Origin: Arthrobacter rhizosphaerae
GTDB taxonomy: Bacteria; Actinomycetota; Actinomycetes; Actinomycetales; Micrococcaceae
Reading direction: 5' to 3'
DNA length: 64,000 nt
NCBI RefSeq assembly: GCF_023062595.1
Contig: NZ_JALLAN010000014.1
Coordinates: 94,647-158,646 of the forward strand
Shown here: positions 1-8,166 of the stretch, one piece after another
How positions within the stretch are numbered: position 1 is the first letter of the stretch
Layout: each line of letters begins with the position of its first letter
Program-made: the position numbers and the translations under genes
Notes under the pieces: model-generated
What the model saw: only the letters and a program-made list of their open reading frames with translations
Databases searched by the model: none
Told to the model about the DNA's origin: nothing

Positions 1-533
1 ACGCGGCTCTTCGCTCTGACTTGGAATCCTCGCCGAAGGACCGCGCCGAGAACATCATGATTGTGGACCTGTTGCGGAACGACCTCAGCCATTTTGCCGA
101 GCCCGGCAGCGTTACCGTGAGCCGCTTGTGCGTGGTGGAAAGCTACGCCACGGTCCACCAACTCGTGAGCACCATTGACGCACAACTCCTGCCAGGAGCC
201 TCGCGGGCCGAGGCTGTTGCTGCGTGCTTCCCGGCCGGTTCCATGACTGGCGCCCCGAAAATCAGCACCATGGCCATCCTGGACCGGCTGGAAGAAGCGC
301 CCCGCGGCGTGTACTCGGGTGCCATCGGCTACTTTTCCCTCAATGGCGCCACGGATCTCGCAGTCGCTATCCGGACGCTGGTGGTCACATCCGACGGCGA
401 CGGCCGCACTGGGCTGAGCCTCGGCGTCGGCGGTGCCATCACGGCCGATTCCTCGCCGCAGGAGGAGTACGAGGAGATCCGGACCAAGGCCTACGGGGTG
501 CTGTCGGCGCTCGGCGCCGAGTTCCCCGACTGA
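1..533 (+). CDS. pabB: Aminodeoxychorismate/anthranilate synthase component I, C-terminal part (partial)
   Basis: The reading frame is open from the first base of the window, so the gene starts upstream and only its last ~177 residues are here. The visible part is the C-terminal half of the chorismate-binding domain, with KDRAENIMIVDLLRND, the CFPAGSMTGAPK segment and a GVGGAITADSSPQEEYEE end. Enzymes of this family aminate chorismate to aminodeoxychorismate (folate) or to anthranilate (tryptophan). The pabC-like aminotransferase 1.7 kb downstream on the same strand favours the PabB role, but the fragment alone does not exclude TrpE. A convergent cardiolipin synthase follows after ~100 bp. 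Confidence 0.88.
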   Translation, partial: AALRSDLESSPKDRAENIMIVDLLRNDLSHFAEPGSVTVSRLCVVESYATVHQLVSTIDAQLLPGASRAEAVAACFPAGSMTGAPKISTMAILDRLEEAPRGVYSGAIGYFSLNGATDLAVAIRTLVVTSDGDGRTGLSLGVGGAITADSSPQEEYEEIRTKAYGVLSALGAEFPD

Positions 534-564
534 GCCCTGTGCGCGAGCGGGGCGGCACCTCACC

Positions 565-630
565 AAGACCGGCCGCCACCCGCTTGACCGGCCCGGGGCG
601 GGGCCGGTTGTGCGGGCAGGGGCCGGTCTT
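565..630. terminator. Nested dyad between convergent pabB and cls
   Basis: Outer 10-bp arms (565-574 and 621-630) are exact reverse complements. An inner 8-bp hairpin (587-594/601-608) lies between them. The element sits in the short gap between two convergent stop codons. It lacks a strong T-run, so it may be a bidirectional or Rho-assisted terminator. This is inferred from position and symmetry only. Confidence 0.45.
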
Positions 631-634
631 GCCG

Positions 635-2167
635 CTACTGCAGGGTCGCCGTCAGCCGCGCCACATTGTCCACATACTTGACCAGCATGGGCCGCTGCAT
701 CCAGTCGTCGAGGATGAGTTCGTGCGAGATGTCCCGGTAGGTGTCCTCCACGGCCCGCATCCGGGTGACAATGTCCTTTCCCAGGAGCATCACGGACACC
801 TCCAGGTTCAGCGAAAATGACCGCATGTCCATGTTGCTGGAACCGAGGACGGCCACTTCGTCGTCGATGGTGAAGTGCTTGGCGTGCAGCACAAACGGCG
901 CTTTGTACAGGTAGATGCGCACGCCGGCTTCCAGCAGCGCCTGGTAGTAGGACCTTTGGGCGTGGTGCACCAGGAGCTGGTCGCCTTTTTCGGAAACGAA
1001 GAGTTCGACGGCGACCCCCCGCTGCGCCGCCGTTGTCACCGCGTAGAGCAGGGAGTCGTCGGGGACGAAATACGGGCTGCAGATGGAGATCCGGTGCTGG
1101 GCGGAATAGATGAGGGTGTTGAAGAGCCGCAGGTTGTTTTCGGTGCTGAATCCGGGGCCGCTGGGGACCACCTGGGCGGTAATGGTGCCGGGCGACAGTT
1201 CGGGCGGGTGCGCCAGCTGATCCTCCAGGGAATCGTCTGTCTCACTCAGCCAATCGGTGGCGAACACCACGTTCAGGGTGGTGACAATCGGGCCGCGCAG
1301 GCACGTCATCAGCTCTACCCATTCACGGCCGACTTTGCGGTGCCGGGGATTGTTGTAGGAAGGCTCGATCAGGTTCTGGGAGCCCGTGAAAGCCACTTCG
1401 CCGTCGATCACCATGATTTTGCGGTGGTTGCGAAGATCCGGCCGGCGCCACTGTCCATGGACGGGACGCAGCGGCAGCATGGGGCGCCACTGGATCTTGC
1501 TGTTGTTGAGCCTTCTGATGAGCTTCCGGTAGCCCTTGATACGCAACGTGCCGAGGTGGTCGAACAGTACACGGACCTCAACACCGCGCTCAGCTGCTTC
1601 CACCATGGCCTCGAAGAGGTCTTCGGTGACGTGGTCTGCGCTCATGATGTAGAACTCGGCATTGACGAAGACCTTGGCTTTGCGCACGGCTGCAGCCATT
1701 GCCTTGATCGAATCCGGATACCCGGGCAGCAGCTCCACACTGTTGCCGTCCACCATGGGCAGCGAGCCAAGTCTGCGGTTGAGCTCCGCGGCGGAACCCA
1801 CCCACTCCGGACCGGAGTACCTGCTCGCGAGGGTGGCAAGTTGCGATGTGCCTGCCTGAATCCGCTTGTTCACGGCTTCCTGCTGTGCCCTGCGCCGGCG
1901 GGAAAGCCTGAAGTTGCCGAACAGCAGGAAGAGCACCAGTCCCAGCACCGGAACAAAGAAGATGCCCAGCAGCCAGGCCATCGCGGTGGTGGGGCGCCGG
2001 TTTCCGGGAATGATTCCAACGGCCAAGACACGGATCACCAAGTCGAGAAGGCTCAGGAACAATATGAGCCAAGGTGGCAGCGTGCCAGCCAACGGAAACG
2101 GCCAGAGCAAAATGAACCCCCATAGTTCACAGCCCGCCGGACCTGTTCCGGAGCGGGCAATGCCCAC
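635..2167 (-). CDS. cls: Cardiolipin synthase (phospholipase D superfamily)
   Basis: Makes cardiolipin by phosphatidyl transfer at the cytoplasmic membrane. Two hydrophobic segments lie near residues 32-52 and 62-85 (PLDc_N region). Two HKD motifs follow: HRKIMVIDGEVAFTGSQN at ~248 and HAKHFTIDDEVAVLGSSN at ~428, the paired catalytic His/Lys/Asp sites of the family. At 510 residues it is close to the usual ~480-500. The GTG at 2167 is the longest start. Conservation begins only around residue 30, so a start 20-30 codons later is possible. It is transcribed against the flanking folate genes. Confidence 0.93.
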   Translation of the reverse strand: MGIARSGTGPAGCELWGFILLWPFPLAGTLPPWLILFLSLLDLVIRVLAVGIIPGNRRPTTAMAWLLGIFFVPVLGLVLFLLFGNFRLSRRRRAQQEAVNKRIQAGTSQLATLASRYSGPEWVGSAAELNRRLGSLPMVDGNSVELLPGYPDSIKAMAAAVRKAKVFVNAEFYIMSADHVTEDLFEAMVEAAERGVEVRVLFDHLGTLRIKGYRKLIRRLNNSKIQWRPMLPLRPVHGQWRRPDLRNHRKIMVIDGEVAFTGSQNLIEPSYNNPRHRKVGREWVELMTCLRGPIVTTLNVVFATDWLSETDDSLEDQLAHPPELSPGTITAQVVPSGPGFSTENNLRLFNTLIYSAQHRISICSPYFVPDDSLLYAVTTAAQRGVAVELFVSEKGDQLLVHHAQRSYYQALLEAGVRIYLYKAPFVLHAKHFTIDDEVAVLGSSNMDMRSFSLNLEVSVMLLGKDIVTRMRAVEDTYRDISHELILDDWMQRPMLVKYVDNVARLTATLQ

Positions 2168-2203
2168 AGCCTATCCCGCAGCAGCCCGCACTAAGCTGGA
2201 GGC

Positions 2204-3145
2204 ATGACTGCTGCTACTCCCGCCACGGTGCTGGTGTTCCTTGATCCCGAGTTCCCCAACGGCCGGATTGCCGACGCCTCACAGCCGCAAATAATGGCCA
2301 CGGACCAGGGAGCCACCCGCGGGGACGGAGTCTTCGAATCCCTCCTGGCTGTAGCGGGACATCCACGGAAGCTGCAGGCGCACCTGGACCGGTTGGAGGG
2401 TTCAGCCCGGCTCTTGGACCTTCACATCCCCGCCCAAGAGGCATGGCGGCTGGCCATCACCACCGCGTTGGCGGAGTACCGCACGGCGCATCCTGCCGTG
2501 GACCCGGCCGAAGACGAAGCCGTACTGAAGCTCCTGGTGACCCGCGGCGTCGAAGGCTCATCCGGCCCCACCTGCTGGGTACAGGCTTCACCGGTGCCTC
2601 CCACCGGCCGACGTCAGCGTGAAACGGGTGTTGACGTCATCCTGCTGGATCGTGGCTATGACAGTGAAGCTGGCGAGCGCGCCCCATGGCTGCTCCTCGG
2701 AGCCAAGACACTGTCCTATGCGGTCAACATGGCGGCCCTGCGGTACGCCCACAAGCAGGGCGCTGACGACGTCATCTTTACGTCCGCCGACGGCCGGGTC
2801 CTGGAGGGTCCCACCTCAACGGTGCTGCTCGCCCATGTTCAAACGGTCGACGGCGGCGGCATCAGTCGCACGGTCAAGCGGCTTATCACCCCCCAACTGG
2901 ACAGCGGGATCCTGCCCGGGACTTCCCAGGGCGCTCTTTTCACTGCCGCCAAGGCCGCGGGCTGGGAGCTCGGCTATGGCCCGCTGGAACCACAGGACCT
3001 GCTGGATGCCGACGCCGTCTGGCTCATTTCCAGCATCCGCCTCCTGGCGCCGGTGAACCATATTGACGGGAAGGAAATCGGAACCCCTGCACTCCGCAAA
3101 CAGCTCACGGTTGAACTCAGCGAGCTTTTCGCGGGGACCGAATAG
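2204..3145 (+). CDS. pabC: Class IV aminotransferase, probable aminodeoxychorismate lyase
   Basis: A fold-type IV PLP enzyme of 313 residues. The PLP lysine is probably K168 in GAKTLSYAVNMAA, and the cofactor-binding signature continues through ADGRVLEGPTSTVLL. Aminodeoxychorismate lyase releases pyruvate to give p-aminobenzoate. Branched-chain or D-amino acid aminotransferases share the fold, so the assignment leans on pabB nearby. ATG at 2204 follows a good Shine-Dalgarno (CTGGAGG). The upstream cls gene is on the opposite strand and starts only ~36 bp away, so the two share a very compact divergent promoter region. Confidence 0.8.
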   Translation: MTAATPATVLVFLDPEFPNGRIADASQPQIMATDQGATRGDGVFESLLAVAGHPRKLQAHLDRLEGSARLLDLHIPAQEAWRLAITTALAEYRTAHPAVDPAEDEAVLKLLVTRGVEGSSGPTCWVQASPVPPTGRRQRETGVDVILLDRGYDSEAGERAPWLLLGAKTLSYAVNMAALRYAHKQGADDVIFTSADGRVLEGPTSTVLLAHVQTVDGGGISRTVKRLITPQLDSGILPGTSQGALFTAAKAAGWELGYGPLEPQDLLDADAVWLISSIRLLAPVNHIDGKEIGTPALRKQLTVELSELFAGTE

Positions 3146-3169
3146 GTTTCACCAGGGCCGGGTCCGATG

Positions 3170-3727
3170 TCAGAAGGGTCCTCGTGGCGGCTCGTCCTGC
3201 TCCGTGGACTCCTCGGAAACCTGTTCTTGTTGAGCCTCCGGAAGGGACTCGGGGCGCACTTCCACCAGCGCCTGCGGTCCGGTCCGTATTTCCGGAATCG
3301 GGCCCGGCCGATCCGGAAAAAAATCGATGACCCGGGCCAGCTCATCGTGCAGTGAGCGGCGACGGGAAATGCCTGGCGGGAGGGCATCACGTTCGGCCTG
3401 CCGTGCGGCTTCGAGCGCCCTCTGCCCTGCTTCGGTGATGGCCACGTCTATGCTGCGCCGATCCACCGGGCTGCGGGAGCGCGTCACCAGACCGCCGGCT
3501 TCAAGCCGAGCCAGCACTTTGCCCAGGCTTTGGCTCTGGACCTTGATTTGGGCTGCCAGCCTTTCCTGATTCAGGGGACCACCCTCGATGCACTGGAGTG
3601 CTATGACTGCCGCGTGGGTAAGCCCTAATGCTGCCAAAGCCCGGTCCTGTCGTCGTTCAACGAGCCGTGCAGCCATGGACAGCAACTGATGCGTGCTCCA
3701 GGTGTTGGCGTCCTGATTCCGAATCAT
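3170..3727 (-). CDS. MarR-family transcriptional regulator
   Basis: A winged-helix dimeric regulator. The helix-turn-helix is around LNQERLAAQIKVQSQSLGKVLARLE and the wing around TRSRSPVDRRSIDVAI, both typical of MarR. I take ATG at 3727 (185 aa). A longer in-frame GTG at 3766 would add a basic 13-residue extension. The C-terminal ~45 residues after the last helix are acidic and look disordered. The gene is convergent with pabC. Upstream, at 3825-3858, lie two related palindromic decamers that look like its own operator. The ligand and target genes are unknown. Confidence 0.85.
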   Translation of the reverse strand: MIRNQDANTWSTHQLLSMAARLVERRQDRALAALGLTHAAVIALQCIEGGPLNQERLAAQIKVQSQSLGKVLARLEAGGLVTRSRSPVDRRSIDVAITEAGQRALEAARQAERDALPPGISRRRSLHDELARVIDFFPDRPGPIPEIRTGPQALVEVRPESLPEAQQEQVSEESTEQDEPPRGPF

Positions 3728-3824
3728 CCGTCCAGCCCTCCTCCTGGTTGCGATCCTTGCCGCCAATGCCCTGGGGTTACCGTCAGGACATAACTTCAGC
3801 GCATAACATCCAACGCTCTACCAT

Positions 3825-3858
3825 AAGCATGCTTACTATCCTTATGGCAAGTATGCTT
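3825..3858. promoter_or_regulatory. Tandem palindromic operator, probable MarR site
   Basis: AAGCATGCTT (3825-3834) is a perfect 10-bp palindrome. AAGTATGCTT (3849-3858) differs at one position, and the two starts are 24 bp apart. Both are followed by AC. The site lies ~100 bp upstream of the MarR start in an AT-richer stretch. Two face-aligned palindromes are common for MarR autoregulation; binding itself is inferred. Confidence 0.55.
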
Positions 3859-3962
3859 ACCAACTCTTTGTGGCCGGCGCCGGGCCAGCCCTTGCCTATA
3901 GGCGGAAAATTCTTGCGATTCAAGGTGACACCGGCGGACATGACCACCCGTTACGGAACATG

Positions 3963-4006
3963 ACGACGGCGGCGGTGCAGGCCGCCGTCGTAAGTGTTAC
4001 TTTTTT
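3963..4006 (+). terminator. Terminator-like hairpin upstream of the SAM-IV aptamer
   Basis: A perfect 11-bp stem (3963-3973 with 3981-3991, 7-nt loop) is followed 9 nt later by a T6 run (4001-4006). It lies before the aptamer, with no plus-strand gene upstream. If it functions it would end a short leader or small RNA starting near the MarR operator, or be part of a longer 5' leader structure. Confidence 0.4.
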
Positions 4007-4009
4007 GAG

Positions 4010-4091
4010 GAGTAATGAGAACCGGTGCCAAGCCCTGACTTGCCGGTCGGCAACCCTCCCTTTCGCGGCGGGGTGCCTCAGGTGAATACTC
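4010..4091 (+). ncRNA. SAM-IV-like riboswitch
   Basis: The segment carries the conserved actinobacterial pattern GCCAAGCCC, CTTGCCGGTCGGCAACCCTC, GCGGCGGGGTGCC and GGTGA in order. It is closed by a P1 helix, GAGTA (4010-4014) with TACTC (4087-4091). The first gene of the methionine operon starts ~45 nt downstream and its Shine-Dalgarno (AGAAGGAG) lies ~35 nt downstream. SAM-IV riboswitches are known upstream of sulfur/methionine genes in Actinomycetales. No strong terminator lies between aptamer and gene, so control of translation initiation is the likely mode (inference). Confidence 0.82.
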
Positions 4092-4136
4092 GGCATTCGA
4101 CCACATCGAGCTGCAAGCGTGAGAGAAGGAGACCTC

Positions 4137-4457
4137 GTGTCAGACGCACCTGCCCAAACCATTCCGGCCCCCAGCGCCGAAGCGGCCGCTTCGGAAGAGA
4201 AACTGGCCTACCGCCTGATTACCGGACCGGATGACCGGAGTTTCTGCGAGCGGATCTCGACTGCGCTGGGCGAAGGCTACGTGCTGCACGGAAGCCCGGC
4301 AGCCACCTACAACGGCATCAACGTCATCGTGGCGCAGGCACTCGTGCTCCCCACGGCCATTGCCAGTGCCGACGCCGCAGTTGCCACCGCTGTTGACCGG
4401 CTTGAGGCCGATGACACCGCTGACGACGCCGAAGGCGCATTTGAGGGGCACGCATGA
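4137..4457 (+). CDS. DUF1737 domain protein
   Basis: First gene of the SAM-responsive operon. GTG at 4137 is chosen because AGAAGGAG sits just upstream; an in-frame GTG at 4119 has no such site. The 106-residue product has a ~20-residue Ala/Pro-rich start. Then comes the DUF1737 core, YRLITGPDDRSFCERISTAL with GYVLHGSPAATYNG and VIVAQALVL, and an acidic tail. The molecular function is unknown. Its stop overlaps the rhodanese start (ATGA), indicating translational coupling, so a role linked to sulfur transfer or methionine synthesis is plausible. Confidence 0.8.
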   Translation: MSDAPAQTIPAPSAEAAASEEKLAYRLITGPDDRSFCERISTALGEGYVLHGSPAATYNGINVIVAQALVLPTAIASADAAVATAVDRLEADDTADDAEGAFEGHA

Positions 4458-4864
4458 GCTACGCAGGAGATCTGACGCCTACGGATGCCTGGGCCAAACT
4501 CGAAGCCGGCGCCATCCTGGTGGACGTCCGGACTGAGGGCGAATGGGCCCACATCGGCATTCCGGAGACCAAAGCGACGGAGAACGATCCTCTGTTCATT
4601 TCCTGGTCCTTCCCCGGCGGAAAACCGAACCCGGAGTTCATCGACCAACTCAGGCAGCAAGCGCCTGAGGATGCCGACGTCGAGCTCGTCTTCCTGTGCC
4701 GCTCGGGCCAGCGCTCCATCTCCGCAGCCATCGCCGCAACTCAAGCCGGCTACACCTCGTACAACGTCCTGGAGGGGTTTGAAGGCGAGCCCGACCGTTA
4801 CGGCGAGCGCACCGTCAACGGCTGGAAGAACCGCGGCCTTCCCACCAACCTTGGAAAGAACTAA
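4454..4864 (+). CDS. Rhodanese-like sulfurtransferase
   Basis: A single rhodanese domain of 136 residues. The active-site loop is CRSGQRS with Cys82 as the predicted persulfide carrier, and the early DVRTEGEWAHIGIP motif marks the domain N-terminus. It overlaps the DUF1737 gene by 4 bp and abuts metZ with no gap, so all three are co-translated. It could deliver sulfane sulfur to the homoserine sulfhydrylase, avoiding free sulfide. That role is inferred from context; the rhodanese fold and catalytic Cys are seen directly. Confidence 0.88.
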   Translation: MSYAGDLTPTDAWAKLEAGAILVDVRTEGEWAHIGIPETKATENDPLFISWSFPGGKPNPEFIDQLRQQAPEDADVELVFLCRSGQRSISAAIAATQAGYTSYNVLEGFEGEPDRYGERTVNGWKNRGLPTNLGKN

Positions 4865-6073
4865 GTGACCTTCAACCCTGACGCCGCCGGCTGGAGCCCT
4901 GACACCCAGGCTGTTCGCGGCGGACTCGACCGTACCAACTTCCAGGAGACAGCTGAGCCGGTTTTCCTGAACTCCGGTTTCGTCTATGAATCCGCGGCCG
5001 CTGCCGAGCGCGCGTTCACCGGCGAAGACGAACGATTCGTCTACTCCCGCTATGGGAACCCGTCCGTGGCCACCTTCCAGGAACGCCTGCGGCTTTTGGA
5101 AGGCACCGAGGCGTGCTTTGCGACGGCGTCCGGCATGTCCGCTGTTTTCACGGCACTCGGTGCGCTGCTGGCTGCCGGCGACAGGGTGGTGGCTGCCCGC
5201 TCTCTGTTCGGTTCCTGCTTTGTGATCCTCAACGAGATCCTCCCCCGCTGGGGCGTCGAGACGGTCTTCGTCGACGGCCCGGACCTGGAGCAGTGGAGCG
5301 AGGCGTTGTCCGTTCCTACCACCGCCGTCTTCTTTGAATCACCGTCCAATCCCATGCAGGAGATCGTGGACATCGCGGCTGTCAGCGAACTGGCGCACGC
5401 CGCCGGCGCAACCGTCGTCGTCGACAACGTTTTTGCCACTCCCCTGCTGCAGCGCTGCGGAGACCTCGGTGCCGACGTCATTGTTTACTCCGGCACCAAG
5501 CACATTGACGGCCAGGGCAGAGTACTGGGCGGCGCAATTATGGGGACCAAGGAATTCATCGACGGCCCCGTGAAGCAGCTCATGCGGCACACCGGCCCTT
5601 CGCTGTCCTCCTTCAACGCGTGGGTGCTGACCAAGGGCCTCGAAACGATGGCGTTACGGGTCAACCATTCCTCCGCCTCAGCCCTTCGCCTCGCCGAATG
5701 GCTTGAGCAGCAGCCGGGTGTCAGCTGGGTCAAGTACCCGCTCCTGAAGTCCCACCCGCAGTACGAGCTCGCGGCCAAGCAGATGAAGGCCGGCGGAACA
5801 GTACTGACCCTGGAGCTGAACCCTTCGGCCGGGCGCACCGCCAAAGACGCCGCCTTTGCCCTCCTGGACGCCCTGGGGATCATCGACATCTCCAACAACC
5901 TTGGCGATTCCAAATCCCTCATCACCCACCCCGCCACCACAACCCACCGCGCGATGGGACCGGAAGGCAGGGCAGCGATCGGGCTGACTGACGGCGTGGT
6001 TCGGCTGTCCGTGGGCCTGGAGGACGTGGATGACCTCATTGGTGACCTGGAGCAGGCACTCAAGCAGGTCTGA
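4865..6073 (+). CDS. metZ: O-succinylhomoserine sulfhydrylase
   Basis: A 402-residue Cys/Met-metabolism PLP enzyme that makes homocysteine directly from an O-acylhomoserine and sulfide. The Schiff-base lysine is K212 in YSGTKHIDGQGRVLGG, and the IDGQGR context is characteristic of MetZ. SRYGNPSVATFQERL and FESPSNPMQEIVDI match PLP- and substrate-binding segments of the family. GTG at 4865 follows the rhodanese stop immediately. The upstream SAM-IV riboswitch explains how methionine status would control it. O-acetylhomoserine use cannot be excluded from sequence. Confidence 0.92.
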   Translation: MTFNPDAAGWSPDTQAVRGGLDRTNFQETAEPVFLNSGFVYESAAAAERAFTGEDERFVYSRYGNPSVATFQERLRLLEGTEACFATASGMSAVFTALGALLAAGDRVVAARSLFGSCFVILNEILPRWGVETVFVDGPDLEQWSEALSVPTTAVFFESPSNPMQEIVDIAAVSELAHAAGATVVVDNVFATPLLQRCGDLGADVIVYSGTKHIDGQGRVLGGAIMGTKEFIDGPVKQLMRHTGPSLSSFNAWVLTKGLETMALRVNHSSASALRLAEWLEQQPGVSWVKYPLLKSHPQYELAAKQMKAGGTVLTLELNPSAGRTAKDAAFALLDALGIIDISNNLGDSKSLITHPATTTHRAMGPEGRAAIGLTDGVVRLSVGLEDVDDLIGDLEQALKQV

Positions 6074-6234
6074 CGTCATATATATTGTGGCGGTACCGAC
6101 CGCCGCTTGTGTTGGTTTGTTTCCCAGCATCAGAACCCGCCGCCTCCCGGCGCGGGTGCTGCAGTTCCTGACCGTCAGCAGGAAAGGCATTCGGTGTTCA
6201 GCGATACTCAGATCGTTCGACAAAAGGAGAACCA

Positions 6235-6828
6235 ATGCAGACCGGACAGAACATTGCAGCCGAAGAGCAACGCACATCGGCCCCAGCCTCACAGGAGCCA
6301 GCGGCCAGCGGCGCACCCCTGCCGCCGGCAGCTGCCCGCCCACTCGCGCCGGTAGCTACCCGCCCACTCGCAGTCGTCAGGATCGTACTTGGGTCCGTTT
6401 TTCTCTGGGCTTTCTTTGACAAGACTTTTGGACTCGGCTTTGCCACTTCGCCCGGAAAGGCATGGATCGCCGGCGGCTCCCCGACGGCAGGCTATCTGGG
6501 AAGCATGAAGGGTTCGTTCTCAGGAATGTTCCAGGCACTGGCCGGCGCGCCCATCGTGGATTGGCTTTTCATGCTCGGGCTCCTGGGAGCAGGAACCGCA
6601 CTGGTTCTGGGCATAGCCCTCCGCACGGCGGCGGCCGGCGGAACTGTTCTTCTCGGCCTGATGTGGCTGTCCTCCTTGCCGCTCCAGAACAACCCCATCA
6701 TTGACGAACACGTCGTGTATGCCGCGGTCATCATAGCCTTGGCCGCAGCGCGCGCCGGGGACACTTGGGGGCTGGGCCAACAGTGGTCCGCCCTCATCAA
6801 GAACCCGTCACTAGGCTGGCTGCGCTGA
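6235..6828 (+). CDS. DoxX-family membrane protein
   Basis: A 197-residue integral membrane protein. A ~45-residue Ala/Pro-rich cytoplasmic start precedes about four hydrophobic segments: VRIVLGSVFLWAFFDKTFG, VDWLFMLGLLGAGTALVLGI, a third with GGTVLLGLMWLSSL and a fourth with VVYAAVIIALAAARA. The order and the late DEHVVYA motif fit DoxX/TQO-like proteins, some of which act in thiosulfate oxidation or redox defence. AAAAGGAG precedes the ATG. It lies ~160 bp after metZ with no obvious terminator, so cotranscription with the sulfur operon is possible. Confidence 0.78.
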   Translation: MQTGQNIAAEEQRTSAPASQEPAASGAPLPPAAARPLAPVATRPLAVVRIVLGSVFLWAFFDKTFGLGFATSPGKAWIAGGSPTAGYLGSMKGSFSGMFQALAGAPIVDWLFMLGLLGAGTALVLGIALRTAAAGGTVLLGLMWLSSLPLQNNPIIDEHVVYAAVIIALAAARAGDTWGLGQQWSALIKNPSLGWLR

Positions 6829-6846
6829 CAGCTTCGCCCACTGGAA

Positions 6847-6864
6847 GACTGGCAGAGGCCAGTC
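6847..6864. terminator. Short hairpin between convergent doxX and ybdK genes
   Basis: GACTGGC (6847-6853) pairs with GCCAGTC (6858-6864) across a 4-nt loop. It sits between two convergent genes. No T-run follows, so termination activity is uncertain. Confidence 0.35.
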
Positions 6865-6931
6865 GCTAGAATGCCGAGTGAAGTACCACCTGCACGGACG
6901 CACGTCGGGCGAAAAGAGCCGGCTTGCCGGA

Positions 6932-8122
6932 TCAGAGGCGCCTTACGCGCTGGAGGACCGGCGGCTGGGCCGCCGTCGGAATTGCCTCAACTCCGTGCAT
7001 GGTGACCTCCACCGCGTGGGCGACGACGGCGGCCAGCCCGCCGCCGTCGAACGCCGCGTCCACTCCTGCTTCTTCCCGGGCCCGCCGCTGCTGCTCAGCG
7101 CCGGTACCGTGCGAGAGGATCCGGGTGACGCCGGCCCTGACCTGTTCCAGCTCCCCCTGCTCCCGCAGGACCGGTTCGAGGTAGTCAACCAGGGCGTTCA
7201 CGACGTCGGCCGCGGGGGCAGGCGTGAAGGTGCCGAAATGGAGGAGCTCACCGCGGAGACCGCGATTGCTGGCCTGCCAGGACGCCGTCCTCAAGAGGAC
7301 AGTGGGAACCGGGAGCGGATCAACGTCATCGCGCCATTCCCGGCTTGCCGTTTCCACCAGAGCGCGGACCAGCACAGCGATGAGGGCTGCATCCTCAGCG
7401 CGAAGGCAGACGTCCGCCACACGGACCTCCACGGTGGGGTGGTTCCGCGCCAGCCTGGCATCGAAGTAGATCATGCCCTCGTCAAGGAGCACCCCTGTTT
7501 CCAGGAGCCTTGCAACCGTGCGCCGGTACACGGGCAGGGTACCGAAAATCGCCGAGGGACCCGACGTCGGCAAACGGTTCCAGGCTTGGGTGCGGTAGCT
7601 TTCAAACCCGGTCTCCACTCCGTTCCAGAACGGCGAATTGGCGCTCAGGGCAACGAGGATGGCCAGCTTGTCCCGGATCCTGTCCAGCACGGCCACACCC
7701 TCCTCAGGGGACTGGATGAAGGTATGGACGTGGAAACCGCATGTGAGCAGCTCGTGCAAAGTCAGGCCGAAACGCTCTTTAATGGCTGCATACCGGGGGT
7801 CTGGTGTGATGTGGGTGGTGGAGGCAAGGGGCGACGTGGCCAGCGCAGCCACACGCGCACCATGCTGTCGTGCAGCCTGGTCGGCCAGGGCCCGGCCGTC
7901 CCGGATCTGCTGGAGGAGCTCCGTGTAGTCCCGGCACGGCAGCGTCTGGATTTCGATCTGCTCCAGCTTGAGCTCAGCAGTCAGCCCCCTGTCGCCATCA
8001 GATTCCGGGCCGTCGTCGGAAGTGGCGGTCCTGACTGCCAGGAGCGCGTCGGCCAAGGCCAGCGGCTCCCCCGTATCAGGGTTCACTATGAGCAGTTCTT
8101 CCTCCACGCCAAAGGTCCGCAT
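6932..8122 (-). CDS. ybdK: Carboxylate-amine ligase, YbdK type (glutamate-cysteine ligase family 2)
   Basis: A 396-residue GCS2-family ATP-grasp-like ligase. It begins MRTFGVEEELLIVNPDTGEP, the family N-terminal signature with the metal-binding EEE. Further family segments include TCGFHVHTFI and the AILVALSANSPFWNG motif. E. coli YbdK has weak glutamate-cysteine ligase activity. Actinobacteria of this group normally make mycothiol, so the physiological substrate is uncertain. Forty-four bases separate it from the downstream end of the XRE-MurA gene on the same strand, so the two may be one transcription unit with the MurA-like gene first. Confidence 0.85.
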   Translation of the reverse strand: MRTFGVEEELLIVNPDTGEPLALADALLAVRTATSDDGPESDGDRGLTAELKLEQIEIQTLPCRDYTELLQQIRDGRALADQAARQHGARVAALATSPLASTTHITPDPRYAAIKERFGLTLHELLTCGFHVHTFIQSPEEGVAVLDRIRDKLAILVALSANSPFWNGVETGFESYRTQAWNRLPTSGPSAIFGTLPVYRRTVARLLETGVLLDEGMIYFDARLARNHPTVEVRVADVCLRAEDAALIAVLVRALVETASREWRDDVDPLPVPTVLLRTASWQASNRGLRGELLHFGTFTPAPAADVVNALVDYLEPVLREQGELEQVRAGVTRILSHGTGAEQQRRAREEAGVDAAFDGGGLAAVVAHAVEVTMHGVEAIPTAAQPPVLQRVRRL

Positions 8123-8166
8123 AGATCCATTGTGCGCTCAGCGGCCGTCGATATGACTGGAAGCGA

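Noticed and set aside
1..533. Frameshifted or truncated pabB pseudogene
   Set aside because: The frame is open to the first base and is simply cut by the window edge.
875..2125. 416-codon open frame on the plus strand inside cls
   Set aside because: Antisense to a clear cardiolipin synthase with both HKD motifs; a high-GC shadow frame.
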